In this document: piece after piece, positions 28,117 through 37,699 of the stretch
How positions within the stretch are numbered: position 1 is the first letter of the stretch
Layout of the letters: each line of letters starts with the position of its first letter
From: JALZMG01 sp963844175
Lineage (GTDB): Bacteria > Actinomycetota > Acidimicrobiia > Acidimicrobiales > Ilumatobacteraceae
DNA length: 64,000 bases
NCBI GenBank assembly: GCA_963844175.1
Contig: CAWJNE010000001.1
Location: 62,001-126,000 of the forward strand
Reading direction: 5' to 3'
Made by a program: the position numbers and the translations under genes
The notes under the pieces: model-generated
Told to the model about the DNA's origin: nothing
What the model saw: the letters and a program-made list of their open reading frames with translations, nothing else
Database searches by the model: none

Positions 28117-29112
28117 ATGCCGCCGACCTCACGCCGACCGGACCGCAACCTGGCGATGGAGCTCGTCCGGGTCACCGAGTCGGCGGCGCTGGCCGCATCC
28201 CGCTGGGTCGGTCGCGGCGACAAGAACGGTGCCGACGGGGCCGCCGTCGCGGCGATGCGCACGGTGCTGTCGACGGTGACGATGGATGGCGTCGTCGTCA
28301 TCGGCGAGGGCGAGAAGGACGACGCACCGATGCTGTTCAACGGCGAGCAGGTCGGCGACGGCACCCCGCCGCTGGTCGACGTCGCCGTCGATCCGATCGA
28401 CGGCACGACGCTCACCGCCCAGGGCCGGACCAACGCCCTTGCCGTGATCGCCGTCAGCGACCGCGAGTCGATGTTCGACCCGGGACCGTCGTACTACATG
28501 GAGAAGATCGCCGTCGGTCCGGAGGCCGTCGGCTCGATCGACATCAGCGCCAGCCCGACCCAGAACCTGCGCTGGATCGCCAAGGCCAAGCGGGAGTCGG
28601 TGCGCGACCTGACCGTCGTCATCCTCGACCGGCCGCGCCACGCCGAATTGATCGACGAGGTGCGCGCCAGCGGCGCCCGGATCCGGCTGATCACCGACGG
28701 CGACGTCTACGGCTCGATCGCCGCCGGGTCCGAGAGCAGCGGGGTCGACGTGCTGATGGGCGTTGGGGGCACCCCCGAAGGCGTCATCTCGGCCGCCGCG
28801 CTGAAGTGCATGGGCGGCGAGCTCCAGGGACGGTTGTGGCCGCGCGACGAGGACGAGCGGGCGGCGATCACCGCCGCCGGACTCGATCCCTCGGCCGTGC
28901 TGACCACGGACGACCTGGTGCGTGGCGACAACTGCTTCTTCGCCGCCACCGGCATCACCGACGGACCGTTGCTGGACGGCGTGCGCTTCGACGCTCGGGG
29001 CGTGACCACGCAGAGCCTGGTCATGCGGTCGCGCAGCGGCACGGTCCGACGCATCGATGCCCACCACCAGATCGCCAAGCTCCAGGAGTACAGCGACATC
29101 GATTACACGTGA
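28117..29112 (+). CDS. glpX: Class II fructose-1,6-bisphosphatase GlpX
   Basis: A 331-residue GlpX-type phosphatase that makes fructose-6-phosphate in gluconeogenesis, the usual FBPase of actinobacteria. The lithium-sensitive phosphatase-fold motifs are present: VVIGEGEKDDAPMLFNGE near residue 62 and DVAVDPIDGTTLTAQG near residue 88 (metal site), then the family-specific SYYMEKIAVGP and GVGGTPEGVISAAALKCMGG. ATG 28117 is chosen from the -10 position. Together with the pfkA gene at the right edge, the window encodes both directions of the Fru-6-P/Fru-1,6-P2 step. Confidence 0.93.
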   Translation: MPPTSRRPDRNLAMELVRVTESAALAASRWVGRGDKNGADGAAVAAMRTVLSTVTMDGVVVIGEGEKDDAPMLFNGEQVGDGTPPLVDVAVDPIDGTTLTAQGRTNALAVIAVSDRESMFDPGPSYYMEKIAVGPEAVGSIDISASPTQNLRWIAKAKRESVRDLTVVILDRPRHAELIDEVRASGARIRLITDGDVYGSIAAGSESSGVDVLMGVGGTPEGVISAAALKCMGGELQGRLWPRDEDERAAITAAGLDPSAVLTTDDLVRGDNCFFAATGITDGPLLDGVRFDARGVTTQSLVMRSRSGTVRRIDAHHQIAKLQEYSDIDYT

Positions 29113-29120
29113 TGGTTCGT

Positions 29121-29143
29121 GGGCGGCCCGAGGCGCGCCGCCC
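29121..29143. terminator. GC hairpin between converging glpX and SDR genes
   Basis: GGGCGGC (29121-29127) pairs with GCCGCCC (29137-29143) around a 9-nt loop. It lies between the glpX stop (29112) and the SDR stop (29149), so it could end transcription from both sides. There is no T-run. Confidence 0.45.
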
Positions 29144-29148
29144 CGGAC

Positions 29149-29934
29149 TCACGTCCTCGGCACGATCCCGCTGGCGACCCGCTTGGCCCAGCGCGGCGTC
29201 ACCCCGCCGACCCACGTGACGGTCTTGTAGAGCGCGCCCGGCACGATCACGGCCCGGCCCTTGGCCGTCGCCGCCAGCGCGTCGCGTCCGACGTCGGCCA
29301 CGTCGCACCACACGAACGCGGGGAACGACGACTGGTAGTGCTCGGTGTTGCTGACGTCCTGGAACTCCGTGCGGATCAGGCCCGGGCACAGCGCGGTGAC
29401 CGTGACGCCGTCGCCCTTGACCTCCTCGTGGAGGCTCTCGCTGAGGCTGAGCACGTAGGCCTTCGTGGCGGCGTAGACCGCGAGGTGCGGCCCGGGCTGG
29501 TAGGCAGCGACGCTGGCCACATTCAGCAGCCAGCCGCGGCGGCGCGGCACCATCGTGGCCAGCGCGGCGTGCGACAAGCGGGTCAGCGCCCCGACGTTGA
29601 GGCCTACCTCCTCGTCCAAGCGATCCGGGTCGGTCTCGTGGAACGGCCCGCTGGTGCCGAACCCGGCGTTGTTGACGACCAGGTCGATCGGCCGGTCGAC
29701 ATCGCCGATCCGGGCGCAGACGGCGTCCTGGCCGCGACGTCCGTTGAGATCGGCGACCAGCACCTCGACACCGGGCAGCTCGTCCGCCAGCGCGAGCAGC
29801 CGATCCTCTCGCCGAGCCACCACCACGACCGGCACCCCGGCCGCCGTGAGCTGGCGCGTCAGCTCCTCCCCGATCCCGCTGGAGGCGCCGGTGACCAGCG
29901 CAGAGGTGAACGGGTAGGACGCAGCGGCAGCCAT
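29149..29934 (-). CDS. Short-chain dehydrogenase/reductase
   Basis: A 261-residue classical SDR. NAD(P)-binding TGASSGIGEELTRQL is near residue 14, the structural NNAG in LVVNNAGFGTSGPF near residue 88, and the catalytic SVAAYQPGPHLAVYAATKAY (Ser-x12-Tyr-x3-Lys type) near residue 140. Arg at VVVARREDRLLAL suggests NADP preference. The C-terminal AVIVPGALYKTVTWV resembles SDRs acting on acyl or sterol substrates, but the substrate is not shown. ATG 29934 (MAAAASYPF) fits the family. It follows atpC on the same strand after 31 nt and may be the tail of the atp operon. Confidence 0.87.
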   Translation of the reverse strand: MAAAASYPFTSALVTGASSGIGEELTRQLTAAGVPVVVVARREDRLLALADELPGVEVLVADLNGRRGQDAVCARIGDVDRPIDLVVNNAGFGTSGPFHETDPDRLDEEVGLNVGALTRLSHAALATMVPRRRGWLLNVASVAAYQPGPHLAVYAATKAYVLSLSESLHEEVKGDGVTVTALCPGLIRTEFQDVSNTEHYQSSFPAFVWCDVADVGRDALAATAKGRAVIVPGALYKTVTWVGGVTPRWAKRVASGIVPRT

Positions 29935-29965
29935 CGAACCATTGTGGCGCTCGAACCGTTGGGTG

Positions 29966-30202
29966 TCAGGTGACGAGGAGGCTGACCGTGTCGCCGCTGA
30001 CCTCGACGAAGCCGCCATCGATCTGGAACGACTCGACACTGCCGTTGGGCAGGTAGACGCGGGTCTCGCCCTCCACGAGGGTGCCGAGGAACGGGGTGTG
30101 GCCGGCGAGGAACGCCAGCTCGCCCTCGGTCGTGCGCGTGAGCACCTGCGTCGCCTCGCCCTCGAAGAGCACGCGCTCGGGTGAGACCACGGCGACGTTC
30201 AC
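29966..30202 (-). CDS. atpC: ATP synthase epsilon subunit, short form
   Basis: A 78-residue epsilon subunit of F1, part of the rotating central stalk. It contains the N-terminal beta-sandwich (MNVAVVSPERVLFEGEATQVL, ELAFLAGHTPFLGTLVEGE, FQIDGGFVEVSGDTVSLLV) and ends there. The C-terminal two-helix domain that in most bacteria brings the protein to 120-140 residues and inhibits ATP hydrolysis is absent. No frame downstream could supply it, because the SDR gene starts 31 nt later. It follows atpD by 4 nt as the last ATP synthase gene. Confidence 0.92.
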   Translation of the reverse strand: MNVAVVSPERVLFEGEATQVLTRTTEGELAFLAGHTPFLGTLVEGETRVYLPNGSVESFQIDGGFVEVSGDTVSLLVT

Positions 30203-30206
30203 CGGG

Positions 30207-31643
<1,437 letters not shown>

Positions 31644-31668
31644 CGGTGCGTCCTTTCGATACTGCGCG

Positions 31669-32643
31669 TCATGGCCCGATGTCTCCGAGGAGTACGTCGA
31701 CGCGGGGGTTGTCGTCGAGGATGCGGTGGGAGGCCGAGTCGACCTCGCCGCCGAGGGCTTCGGCGCCGCTCACGATCTCCATGATCTCAGTGGTGATGGA
31801 GTCCTGGCGGGCCCGGTTCATGATCCGGCTCAACGTCTTGATCAGCTCGTCGGCGTTGTCGGTGGCCGCCTTCATCGCGCGCTGGCGGAAGGCGTGCTCG
31901 GACGCCGCCGCGTTGAGGAGGGCGGCGTAGATGCGGGCCTCGACGTAGCTCGGCAGCAGCGCCTCGAGGATCGTCGTCGGGTCGGGCTCGAACTCGTAGT
32001 CACCGCTCGGGGCGTCGGCAGGTCCGGCCTTGCCGTCACCGCCGGCCACCGTGTCGGCCGACAGCGGGACCAGCGGGCGCAGCACGACCTCCTGGTTGCC
32101 AGCCGTGATGAACCGCGTGTAGACGAGCTCCACCTTGTCGACGGCGCCGCTGGTGAACAGCTCGACGACGTGCTCGCCGATCGCCCTGGCATCGGCGCCG
32201 GTCGGGTGGTCGCTGAACCCCGTGAAGGACTCCCCGAGGTCGTACCCCCGGAAGCGGAAGTACCCCTCGACCTTGCGGCCGACCGGGATGACCTGGTACT
32301 GCTTGCCGGCCAGGACGTCGGCCTTGATCTCCCCTTCGGCCGCCCGATCGACGCCGGCGTTGTAGCCGCCGCAGAGACCGCGGTCGGCTCCGACGACGAC
32401 GTACGCCGTCGTGCGGATCTCGTCGCGGCCGGCGAGCAGCGGCGAGCCCTGTCCTGCCCCGGCGGCCGCGAGGTCGCGCACCACCTCGGTGATCTTCTCC
32501 GAGTACGGCACGGCGGCGTGCACTCGGTTCTGCGCCTTGACGATCCGCGACGCGGCGATCAACTCCATGGCGCGCGTGATCTTCTTCGTCGCCTGGACGG
32601 TCCTGATCCGTCCGCGAAGGATTCGCTCCTGACCGCCAGCCAC
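31669..32643 (-). CDS. atpG: ATP synthase gamma subunit
   Basis: A 324-residue gamma subunit, the central rotor shaft. It has the N-terminal coiled-coil helix GQERILRGRIRTVQATKKITRAMELIAASRI near residue 4 (family start RIR..T.KIT.AM..VA) and the C-terminal partner helix AFRQRAMKAATDNADELIKTLSRIMNRARQDSITTEIMEIV. The central Rossmann-like part reads VVGADRGLCGGYN. The length is slightly above the usual 290-305, owing to an insertion around PLSADTVAGGDGKAG that is common in actinobacteria. GTG 32643 is the start; the 31-bp repeat lies immediately upstream. Confidence 0.95.
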   Translation of the reverse strand: MAGGQERILRGRIRTVQATKKITRAMELIAASRIVKAQNRVHAAVPYSEKITEVVRDLAAAGAGQGSPLLAGRDEIRTTAYVVVGADRGLCGGYNAGVDRAAEGEIKADVLAGKQYQVIPVGRKVEGYFRFRGYDLGESFTGFSDHPTGADARAIGEHVVELFTSGAVDKVELVYTRFITAGNQEVVLRPLVPLSADTVAGGDGKAGPADAPSGDYEFEPDPTTILEALLPSYVEARIYAALLNAAASEHAFRQRAMKAATDNADELIKTLSRIMNRARQDSITTEIMEIVSGAEALGGEVDSASHRILDDNPRVDVLLGDIGP

Positions 32644-32647
32644 TGTC

Positions 32648-32678
32648 GATGGCCTCGCTCGCTCCGAAGACTCCGCTC
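32648..32678 (-). repeat. 31-bp dispersed repeat, copy B, in the atpA-atpG gap
   Basis: Identical over 31 bp to 1,380-1,410. It sits in the 136-bp gap between atpA and atpG, an unusually long gap in this operon, and ends 5 nt before the atpG GTG. On the minus strand it starts GTGAGCGGAG and has its own open frame (MSGVFGASEAIDS...), out of frame with atpG. Confidence 0.65.
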
Positions 32679-32779
32679 ACTCGGCCGGTGTCTCGCTAGC
32701 GCTCGACCTGACCATCCACGCTCGCTGCGGACGGGGGCCGAAGCGGTCACTCGCGTGCTCACGGTGGTGCTCCAACTCG

Positions 32780-34372
32780 TCATTCTGTTGCGAGGGTCTT
32801 CTGGCTCTTGGCTGCCTCGAGCTCCTCCGCGTCGGTCCGCGTCGGATCGACGCCCGGGCGGTCGGCGCCGGTCGCCGTGAACTGCTGCTTGAACTGCTTG
32901 ATGGCGCCGTCGAGATCGTCGGGGACGCTGCCGCCGCCGATCTCGTCGAGCAGCGAGCCGTGCGTCGAGCGCATGTAGTCGAGCAACTCGGCTTCGAACC
33001 GCCCGACGTCGCCGACGGGGACGTCGTCGAGCAAGCCCTTCGTGCCGGCGTAGATCGACACGACCTGCTCCTGCACGGGCATCGGGCTGTTCAACGGCTG
33101 CTTCAGCAGTTCGACCAGCCGGTAGCCCCGCTCGAGCTGCGCCGACGACACGGCGTCCAGCTCGGACCCGAAGGTGGCGAACGCCTCGAGCTCACGGAAC
33201 TGAGCAAGGTCGAGCTTCAGCGTGCCGGCGACCGATTTCATCGACTTGATCTGCGCATCGCCGCCGACGCGGGACACGGAGTTGCCGACGTCGATGGCCG
33301 GTCGCACCCCGGACTTGAACAGGCTGTCGATGACGAAGATCTGACCGTCGGTGATCGAGATCACGTTGGTCGGGATGTAGGCCGAGATGTCACCGGCCTT
33401 CGTCTCGATGATCGGCAACGCGGTCAGCGATCCGCCGCCGTTCTCGGCGGACAGCTTGGCCGCCCGTTCGAGCAGCCGGCTGTGCAGGTAGAAGACGTCG
33501 CCCGGGTACGCCTCGCGCCCCGGCGGTCGGCGCAGCAACAACGACACCTGGCGATACGCCTCGGCCTGCTTCGACAGGTCGTCGTAGATGACGAGAGCGT
33601 CATCGCCCGCGTCCATCCAGTGCTGACCCATGGCGCACCCGGCGTACGGCGCCAGGTACTTGAACGGCGCCGGGTCGGCGGCCGGTGCGGTGACGACGAC
33701 GGTGTAGTCCATCGCCCCGTTCTTGCGCAGCGTCTCGACCGTCTGGGCGACCGTCGAGCCCTTCTGGCCGATGGCCACGTAGATGCACTTCACCCCTTGG
33801 CCACGCTGGTTGAGGATCGTGTCGACGGCGATGCTGGTCTTGCCCGTCTTGCGGTCGCCGATGATCAGCTCGCGTTGACCCCGGCCGATCGGCGTCATGG
33901 AGTCGATGGCCTTGATGCCGGTCTGCAGTGGCTGGTGCACGTTCTGGCGACCCATGATCCCCGGCGCCTGGATCTCCAGCCGTCGCAGTTCGGTTCCGAC
34001 CACGTCGCCCTGGCCGTCGACGGGCTGGCCGAGGGCGTTGACGACACGGCCGAGCACGCCGTCGCCGACCGGCACCGAGAGGATGCGGCCCGTCGACTTG
34101 ACGGTCTGGCCCTCCTCGATGTGGTCGGCATCACCGAGCACGACGGCGCCGATCGAGCTCTCGTCGAGGTTGAGGGCCAGGCCGACCGTGCCGTCCTCGA
34201 ACTCGAGGAGCTCGTTCACGGCGGCGTCGGGGAGCCCGGACACTCGAGCGATGCCGTCACCGACCTCGCTGACGCGCCCCACGGTGCGCGCCTCGAGCGA
34301 CGGCTCGAAGCCGTCGAGGTTGCGGGTCAGGGCCGCCGCGATGTCGGCGGCGGAGAGGGTCAGTTCGGCCAT
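32780..34372 (-). CDS. atpA: ATP synthase alpha subunit
   Basis: A 530-residue regulatory alpha subunit of F1. Walker A GDRKTGKTSIAVDTIL is near residue 170; the conserved RPAIDVGNSVSRVGG region with the arginine finger lies near residue 365; and the C-terminal helical domain has RELEAFATFGSELD near residue 400. The N-terminal helix (LSAADIAAALTRNLDGFEPSLEARTVG) contacts delta. Normal length. It follows atpH by 49 nt and precedes atpG by 136 nt. Confidence 0.97.
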   Translation of the reverse strand: MAELTLSAADIAAALTRNLDGFEPSLEARTVGRVSEVGDGIARVSGLPDAAVNELLEFEDGTVGLALNLDESSIGAVVLGDADHIEEGQTVKSTGRILSVPVGDGVLGRVVNALGQPVDGQGDVVGTELRRLEIQAPGIMGRQNVHQPLQTGIKAIDSMTPIGRGQRELIIGDRKTGKTSIAVDTILNQRGQGVKCIYVAIGQKGSTVAQTVETLRKNGAMDYTVVVTAPAADPAPFKYLAPYAGCAMGQHWMDAGDDALVIYDDLSKQAEAYRQVSLLLRRPPGREAYPGDVFYLHSRLLERAAKLSAENGGGSLTALPIIETKAGDISAYIPTNVISITDGQIFVIDSLFKSGVRPAIDVGNSVSRVGGDAQIKSMKSVAGTLKLDLAQFRELEAFATFGSELDAVSSAQLERGYRLVELLKQPLNSPMPVQEQVVSIYAGTKGLLDDVPVGDVGRFEAELLDYMRSTHGSLLDEIGGGSVPDDLDGAIKQFKQQFTATGADRPGVDPTRTDAEELEAAKSQKTLATE

Positions 34373-34421
34373 TGGTACTGCGTTCCTTCGATGTGAGCAG
34401 GGAGCTCCGTGAGAATGAGGG

Positions 34422-34958
34422 TCAGAGTCGGCTCTTCAACTGGTCGAGGCGGGTGCGTACGGTGTCGTCGATCACCGTGTCGCCGACGGTGGCCACCAAC
34501 CCGCCGAGCACACTGGGATCGACGATCACCTTGAGCGAGACGTTCTTGCCGGTGGCGTTGGCGAGGGCGGCCTTCAGCCGGTCCTGCTGATCGGCGCTCA
34601 GCTCGACGGCCGAGCGCACCTCAGCCACCTCGAGCTGCTTGGCGCTGGCGGCGCGCTGAACCATGCGGTCGACGATCGCCGGGAGCTCGCGGCCCCGTCC
34701 GGACCCGACGACCATCGAGAGCAGCTGCACCGTGGTCGGCGTCGCCGTGCCGCCGAGGAGGTCCTCGATGATGGCCTGGCGCTTGGCCGGCGGGATCTGG
34801 TCGTCAGACAGGGCGTTGCGCAGCTCGTCACTGGACTCGTACGAGCGGGCGAAGCGGAACAGCTCGTCCTCGACCTCGTCGAGGGTGCCCTCGGCTCGGG
34901 CCAGCTCGAACAGTCCCCTGGCGTACCCGTCGATCCGATCGTCGGACTCGGCGGTCAT
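34422..34958 (-). CDS. atpH: ATP synthase delta subunit
   Basis: A 178-residue delta (OSCP) subunit joining the peripheral stalk to the top of F1. The N-terminal helical bundle starts DDRIDGYARGLFELARAEGTLDEV, and the C-terminal domain ends with the conserved DPSVLGGLVATVGDTVIDDTVRTRLDQLK pattern (GG..V.VGD..ID.S). It is free-standing, not fused to a b subunit as in mycobacteria. ATG 34958 overlaps the atpF stop by ATGA, so the two are coupled. Confidence 0.93.
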   Translation of the reverse strand: MTAESDDRIDGYARGLFELARAEGTLDEVEDELFRFARSYESSDELRNALSDDQIPPAKRQAIIEDLLGGTATPTTVQLLSMVVGSGRGRELPAIVDRMVQRAASAKQLEVAEVRSAVELSADQQDRLKAALANATGKNVSLKVIVDPSVLGGLVATVGDTVIDDTVRTRLDQLKSRL

Positions 34959-35512
34959 GATGCGACCTCCGCCGGGCGGCTGGCGCCGACGCGTGAGATG
35001 AACTCCTCGACCAACCGTTGGCGGGCCTCGTCATCGAGCGACTCGGTGACGACGCGATCGGCCGCCGCAGCAGCGAGGCGTCCGATCTCTCCGCGCAGCT
35101 CGTCCGAGGCGCGCCCGGCGACGGCGGCGATGTCCGCATCAGCCTTGGATTCGAGGTCGGCGATCTCGTTGGTGAGGCGGGTCCGGCCTTCGTCGATGAG
35201 TGCGGCGGCACGCTCGTCGGCTTCGGCGAGCAACTGCCGACGCTCCGACTCGATGTCGCCGCGCATCGTCCTGATGCGCTCGGCCTCCTGCTCGGCGCTC
35301 GACAGTGCGTTCGCCGAGTCGTCGAGCTCCGCCTGGATCCGCTCGGTCCGCGCGACGAAGCCCTTCTTCAGCGCCGGACCGGCCTTCCAGATCAGCAAGC
35401 CGATGACGAGACCCGTGGCAATGCTGCCGAACAGCAGCTCGTAGCCCTCCGACAACAGCGGGTGGTGGGTCTGGCTCGGGTCCTCGACCGCGAGCAGGGT
35501 CATCACGTTCAT
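34955..35512 (-). CDS. atpF: ATP synthase b subunit (first peripheral-stalk copy)
   Basis: A 185-residue b-type subunit. One membrane segment (GSIATGLVIGLLIWKAGPALKK near residue 28) is followed by a long charged coiled coil (ERIQAELDDSANALSSAEQEAERI onward) that forms half of the peripheral stalk. The conserved b-domain pattern of Ala/Glu/Arg heptads runs to residue 170. It overlaps the preceding b-like gene (35,509) and the following atpH, each by 4 bp, so all three are translationally coupled. Confidence 0.88.
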   Translation of the reverse strand: MNVMTLLAVEDPSQTHHPLLSEGYELLFGSIATGLVIGLLIWKAGPALKKGFVARTERIQAELDDSANALSSAEQEAERIRTMRGDIESERRQLLAEADERAAALIDEGRTRLTNEIADLESKADADIAAVAGRASDELRGEIGRLAAAAADRVVTESLDDEARQRLVEEFISRVGASRPAEVAS

Positions 35513-36126
35513 CGCCCAACCCCTGTCCGCATGACGTCGGCGACCACGTCGCGCACCGACCCCGAGTCAGGGCGGCGACCGGTGGCCAGCTCGGTGGCTC
35601 GGGCGGCGACGTCGCCGACGGCCGCCTCGATCGCCTCCCGCTGGGCGGCCTTGGCCTCTTCGGCCTGCGCCGCGGCGGCGGCGCGCCGCTCGGCGATCCG
35701 GGCGTTCACCTCGGCCAGCTTGTCGGCTCGTTCGGCGTCCAGCGTGTGACGCGCGGCGTCGATACGGGTGACCGCCTCGGCCCGCACACCGGCCAGCGCC
35801 TCCTGGTACTCGGCGACCTCCCGCTCGGCGGCCGCCGTGGTCTCGTCGGCCTGTTCGTGCTGCCCGCGGATCTTGCCGTAGCGGGCATCCATCCCCCGCT
35901 TCACCTTGGGCACCAGGAACAGGCGCATGGCGAGCAGGAACACGAGGAACGCGCCGAACCCCCAGAGCAGCTCCTTCATCTCGGGCGCGATGGGGCTCGG
36001 GCCCTCGTCGGCCTCCAGCGCCTCGTCGATCTCCTCGCCCGTCGTCTCGCCCTCGTCGCCGTCCTCGGCGGTGACGTGGACCTCGAAGGTCGAGTCGCTG
36101 CGCTCGTAGATGACTGCGGTCAGCAC
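35509..36126 (-). CDS. Second ATP synthase b-type subunit (b/b')
   Basis: A 205-residue b-like protein. An acidic, probably periplasmic or flexible N-terminus (VTAEDGDEGETTGEEIDEAL, about 48 residues) is followed by a membrane segment LLWGFGAFLVFLLAMRLFLVP and a long coiled coil (DARYGKIRGQHEQADETTAAAEREV...). It is distinct from atpF, so the peripheral stalk may be a b/b' heterodimer as in phototrophs. GTG 36126 is the start; an internal ATG (MKELLWGFG) would remove the acidic extension. It lies 18 nt after atpE. Confidence 0.82.
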   Translation of the reverse strand: MLTAVIYERSDSTFEVHVTAEDGDEGETTGEEIDEALEADEGPSPIAPEMKELLWGFGAFLVFLLAMRLFLVPKVKRGMDARYGKIRGQHEQADETTAAAEREVAEYQEALAGVRAEAVTRIDAARHTLDAERADKLAEVNARIAERRAAAAAQAEEAKAAQREAIEAAVGDVAARATELATGRRPDSGSVRDVVADVMRTGVGR

Positions 36127-36144
36127 CTCAGCTCCCCGTCCCGA

Positions 36145-36411
36145 TCAGAGACCGAGCAGGATGAACACCACGAAGCCGATCAGGGCGAGCGCCTCGGTGA
36201 AGGCGATCCCCAAGAACATCGTGGTGCGGACCATGCCGGCGGCCTCGGGTTGGCGGGCCATCGCCTCGATGGCCTTGCCGACCACGTAGCCGATGCCGAT
36301 GCCGGGACCGATCGCTGCGAGGCCGTAGGCGAAGCCGGCGCCGATCGCCGCGCTGACGGCTTTCGGATCCTCCTCCGCGGCCTGCTGGATCAGGTGGGCG
36401 AACGCTTCCAT
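36145..36411 (-). CDS. atpE: ATP synthase c subunit
   Basis: An 88-residue c-ring subunit with two transmembrane helices: AVSAAIGAGFAYGLAAIGPGIGIGYV and the second containing the ion-binding glutamate in GIAFTEALALIGFVVFILLGL near residue 73. The polar loop has the conserved ARQPEA. Residues around the glutamate (TEALAL) look proton-type rather than sodium-type. The N-terminus is extended by about 15 residues (MEAFAHLIQQAAEEDP). This is the site equivalent to the bedaquiline target in mycobacteria. Confidence 0.95.
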   Translation of the reverse strand: MEAFAHLIQQAAEEDPKAVSAAIGAGFAYGLAAIGPGIGIGYVVGKAIEAMARQPEAAGMVRTTMFLGIAFTEALALIGFVVFILLGL

Positions 36412-36466
36412 GGATGTGGTTCTCCTGTTGCTCTATCAGTGAGATCGCTGTTGGTGATGAACGGGG

Positions 36467-37228
36467 TCAGTGCTCGTGCGAGCGGGCGAGGCCGATGTAG
36501 ACGGCGGTGAGGATCGTGAAGATGTAGGCCTGGAGGAAGGCGACGAGCACCTCGAACGCCGTGACGAACACGAGCATGAAGAAGGGCAGCACGGCCATCG
36601 GCCGCAGGATGAACTTGCTCGTCTCGGCGAAGAACAGGGCGTCGGTGAGCAACGCGAACGTCACGAGCAGCATGTGGCCGGCGAGCATGTTGGCGAAGAG
36701 TCGGACGGCCAGGGCGAACGGTCGCAGGATGATGTTCGACATGAACTCGATCAGCCCGACCAGCGGCCGCAGGGCCACCGGCACCGTGCGCGGCCAGATC
36801 ATGTCCGTGATGTAGCGGTAGCTGTTGTGGCGGAAGCCGACGACGTTGTAGACGACCCAGGCGATCAGGGCCAGGAACAGCGGGAGCGCCATGCGGGCGG
36901 TGGCCGGCATGTACAGCGGCGGGATGATCCCCGGCACGTTGCACAGGTAGATGAAGATGAACGTCGTCAGCAGGAACGGGGTCCACCGCAGTCCCTCCCG
37001 CCCGATCGCCTGCATCACGATCTGGTCCTCGATGAAGTCGACGCCGATCTCGGCGAGGTTGCGCACGCCGGTCGGCGCGACCATCGGGTCCTTGCGGCCG
37101 GCCAACAGGTAGATCGTCATGCCGATCAGCGCAGCCAGGCAGGCGATCAGCGCGATCTTGTTGAACGTCGGGAAGAAGTCCTGCCAGCGGATGACTTCGT
37201 TGATCGGCGGGAATTCGAGACCGAGCAC
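36467..37228 (-). CDS. atpB: ATP synthase a subunit
   Basis: A 253-residue Fo a subunit that forms the proton half-channels, with about six membrane segments. The essential arginine is in LRPFALAVRLFANMLAGHMLL near residue 178, and the C-terminal half-channel helix includes FVTAFEVLVAFLQAYIFTIL. The early GVRNLAEIGVDFIEDQ matches the family. It is 55 nt upstream of atpE and 21 nt downstream of atpI. Confidence 0.95.
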   Translation of the reverse strand: MLGLEFPPINEVIRWQDFFPTFNKIALIACLAALIGMTIYLLAGRKDPMVAPTGVRNLAEIGVDFIEDQIVMQAIGREGLRWTPFLLTTFIFIYLCNVPGIIPPLYMPATARMALPLFLALIAWVVYNVVGFRHNSYRYITDMIWPRTVPVALRPLVGLIEFMSNIILRPFALAVRLFANMLAGHMLLVTFALLTDALFFAETSKFILRPMAVLPFFMLVFVTAFEVLVAFLQAYIFTILTAVYIGLARSHEH

Positions 37229-37249
37229 GTTCCGTTCCTTGGGTGGTGG

Positions 37250-37699
37250 CTACGAGCGGGCGGGTTTGAGGCCGGGATAGGCGAGCGACATGGCGACGTA
37301 CTTGAGCTCCCAGATGAGGAGCCCGAGATGCGTGACGATGATGGCCGTTCCGAGGGCGGGCAAGGAAATCCACCCCGCGTCGCGCACCAGGAAGACGGCG
37401 AGGAAGATCAAGCCGAGTCGCAGCAGGTACCCGAAGAGGATGGCACCCATCATCACGGGCAGCGAGATCCGCACGCCCCAGGCGATCAGCGCCGCGGCGA
37501 GGGCGAAGTTGGCGAGCACGAGCCCGATGGCGTAGGCCGACGACCAGGCGCCGGCGGCACCCCAGATCACACCGCAGACGGCGATCAGCAGCGGGGCGGC
37601 GAGCACGCCGCGCTTGATCATGTCGCGCGACACGCTGACCTCTGGGGCCGGGCCGGCGAGGTTCTCCCTGAGCAGGTCGAGGTTGCTCGGCGTCGTCAT
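37250..37699 (-). CDS. atpI: ATP synthase-associated membrane protein I (AtpI)
   Basis: A 149-residue protein with four hydrophobic segments (APLLIAVCGVIWGAAGAW, AYAIGLVLANFALAAALIAWG, MGAILFGYLLRLGLIFLAVFLV, LGTAIIVTHLGLLIWELKYV), in the usual AtpI position before atpB. AtpI helps assemble the c-ring or handles ions around it. Sequence conservation in this family is low, so the call rests on topology and position. It overlaps the upstream AtpZ-like gene by ATGA. Confidence 0.8.
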   Translation of the reverse strand: MTTPSNLDLLRENLAGPAPEVSVSRDMIKRGVLAAPLLIAVCGVIWGAAGAWSSAYAIGLVLANFALAAALIAWGVRISLPVMMGAILFGYLLRLGLIFLAVFLVRDAGWISLPALGTAIIVTHLGLLIWELKYVAMSLAYPGLKPARS

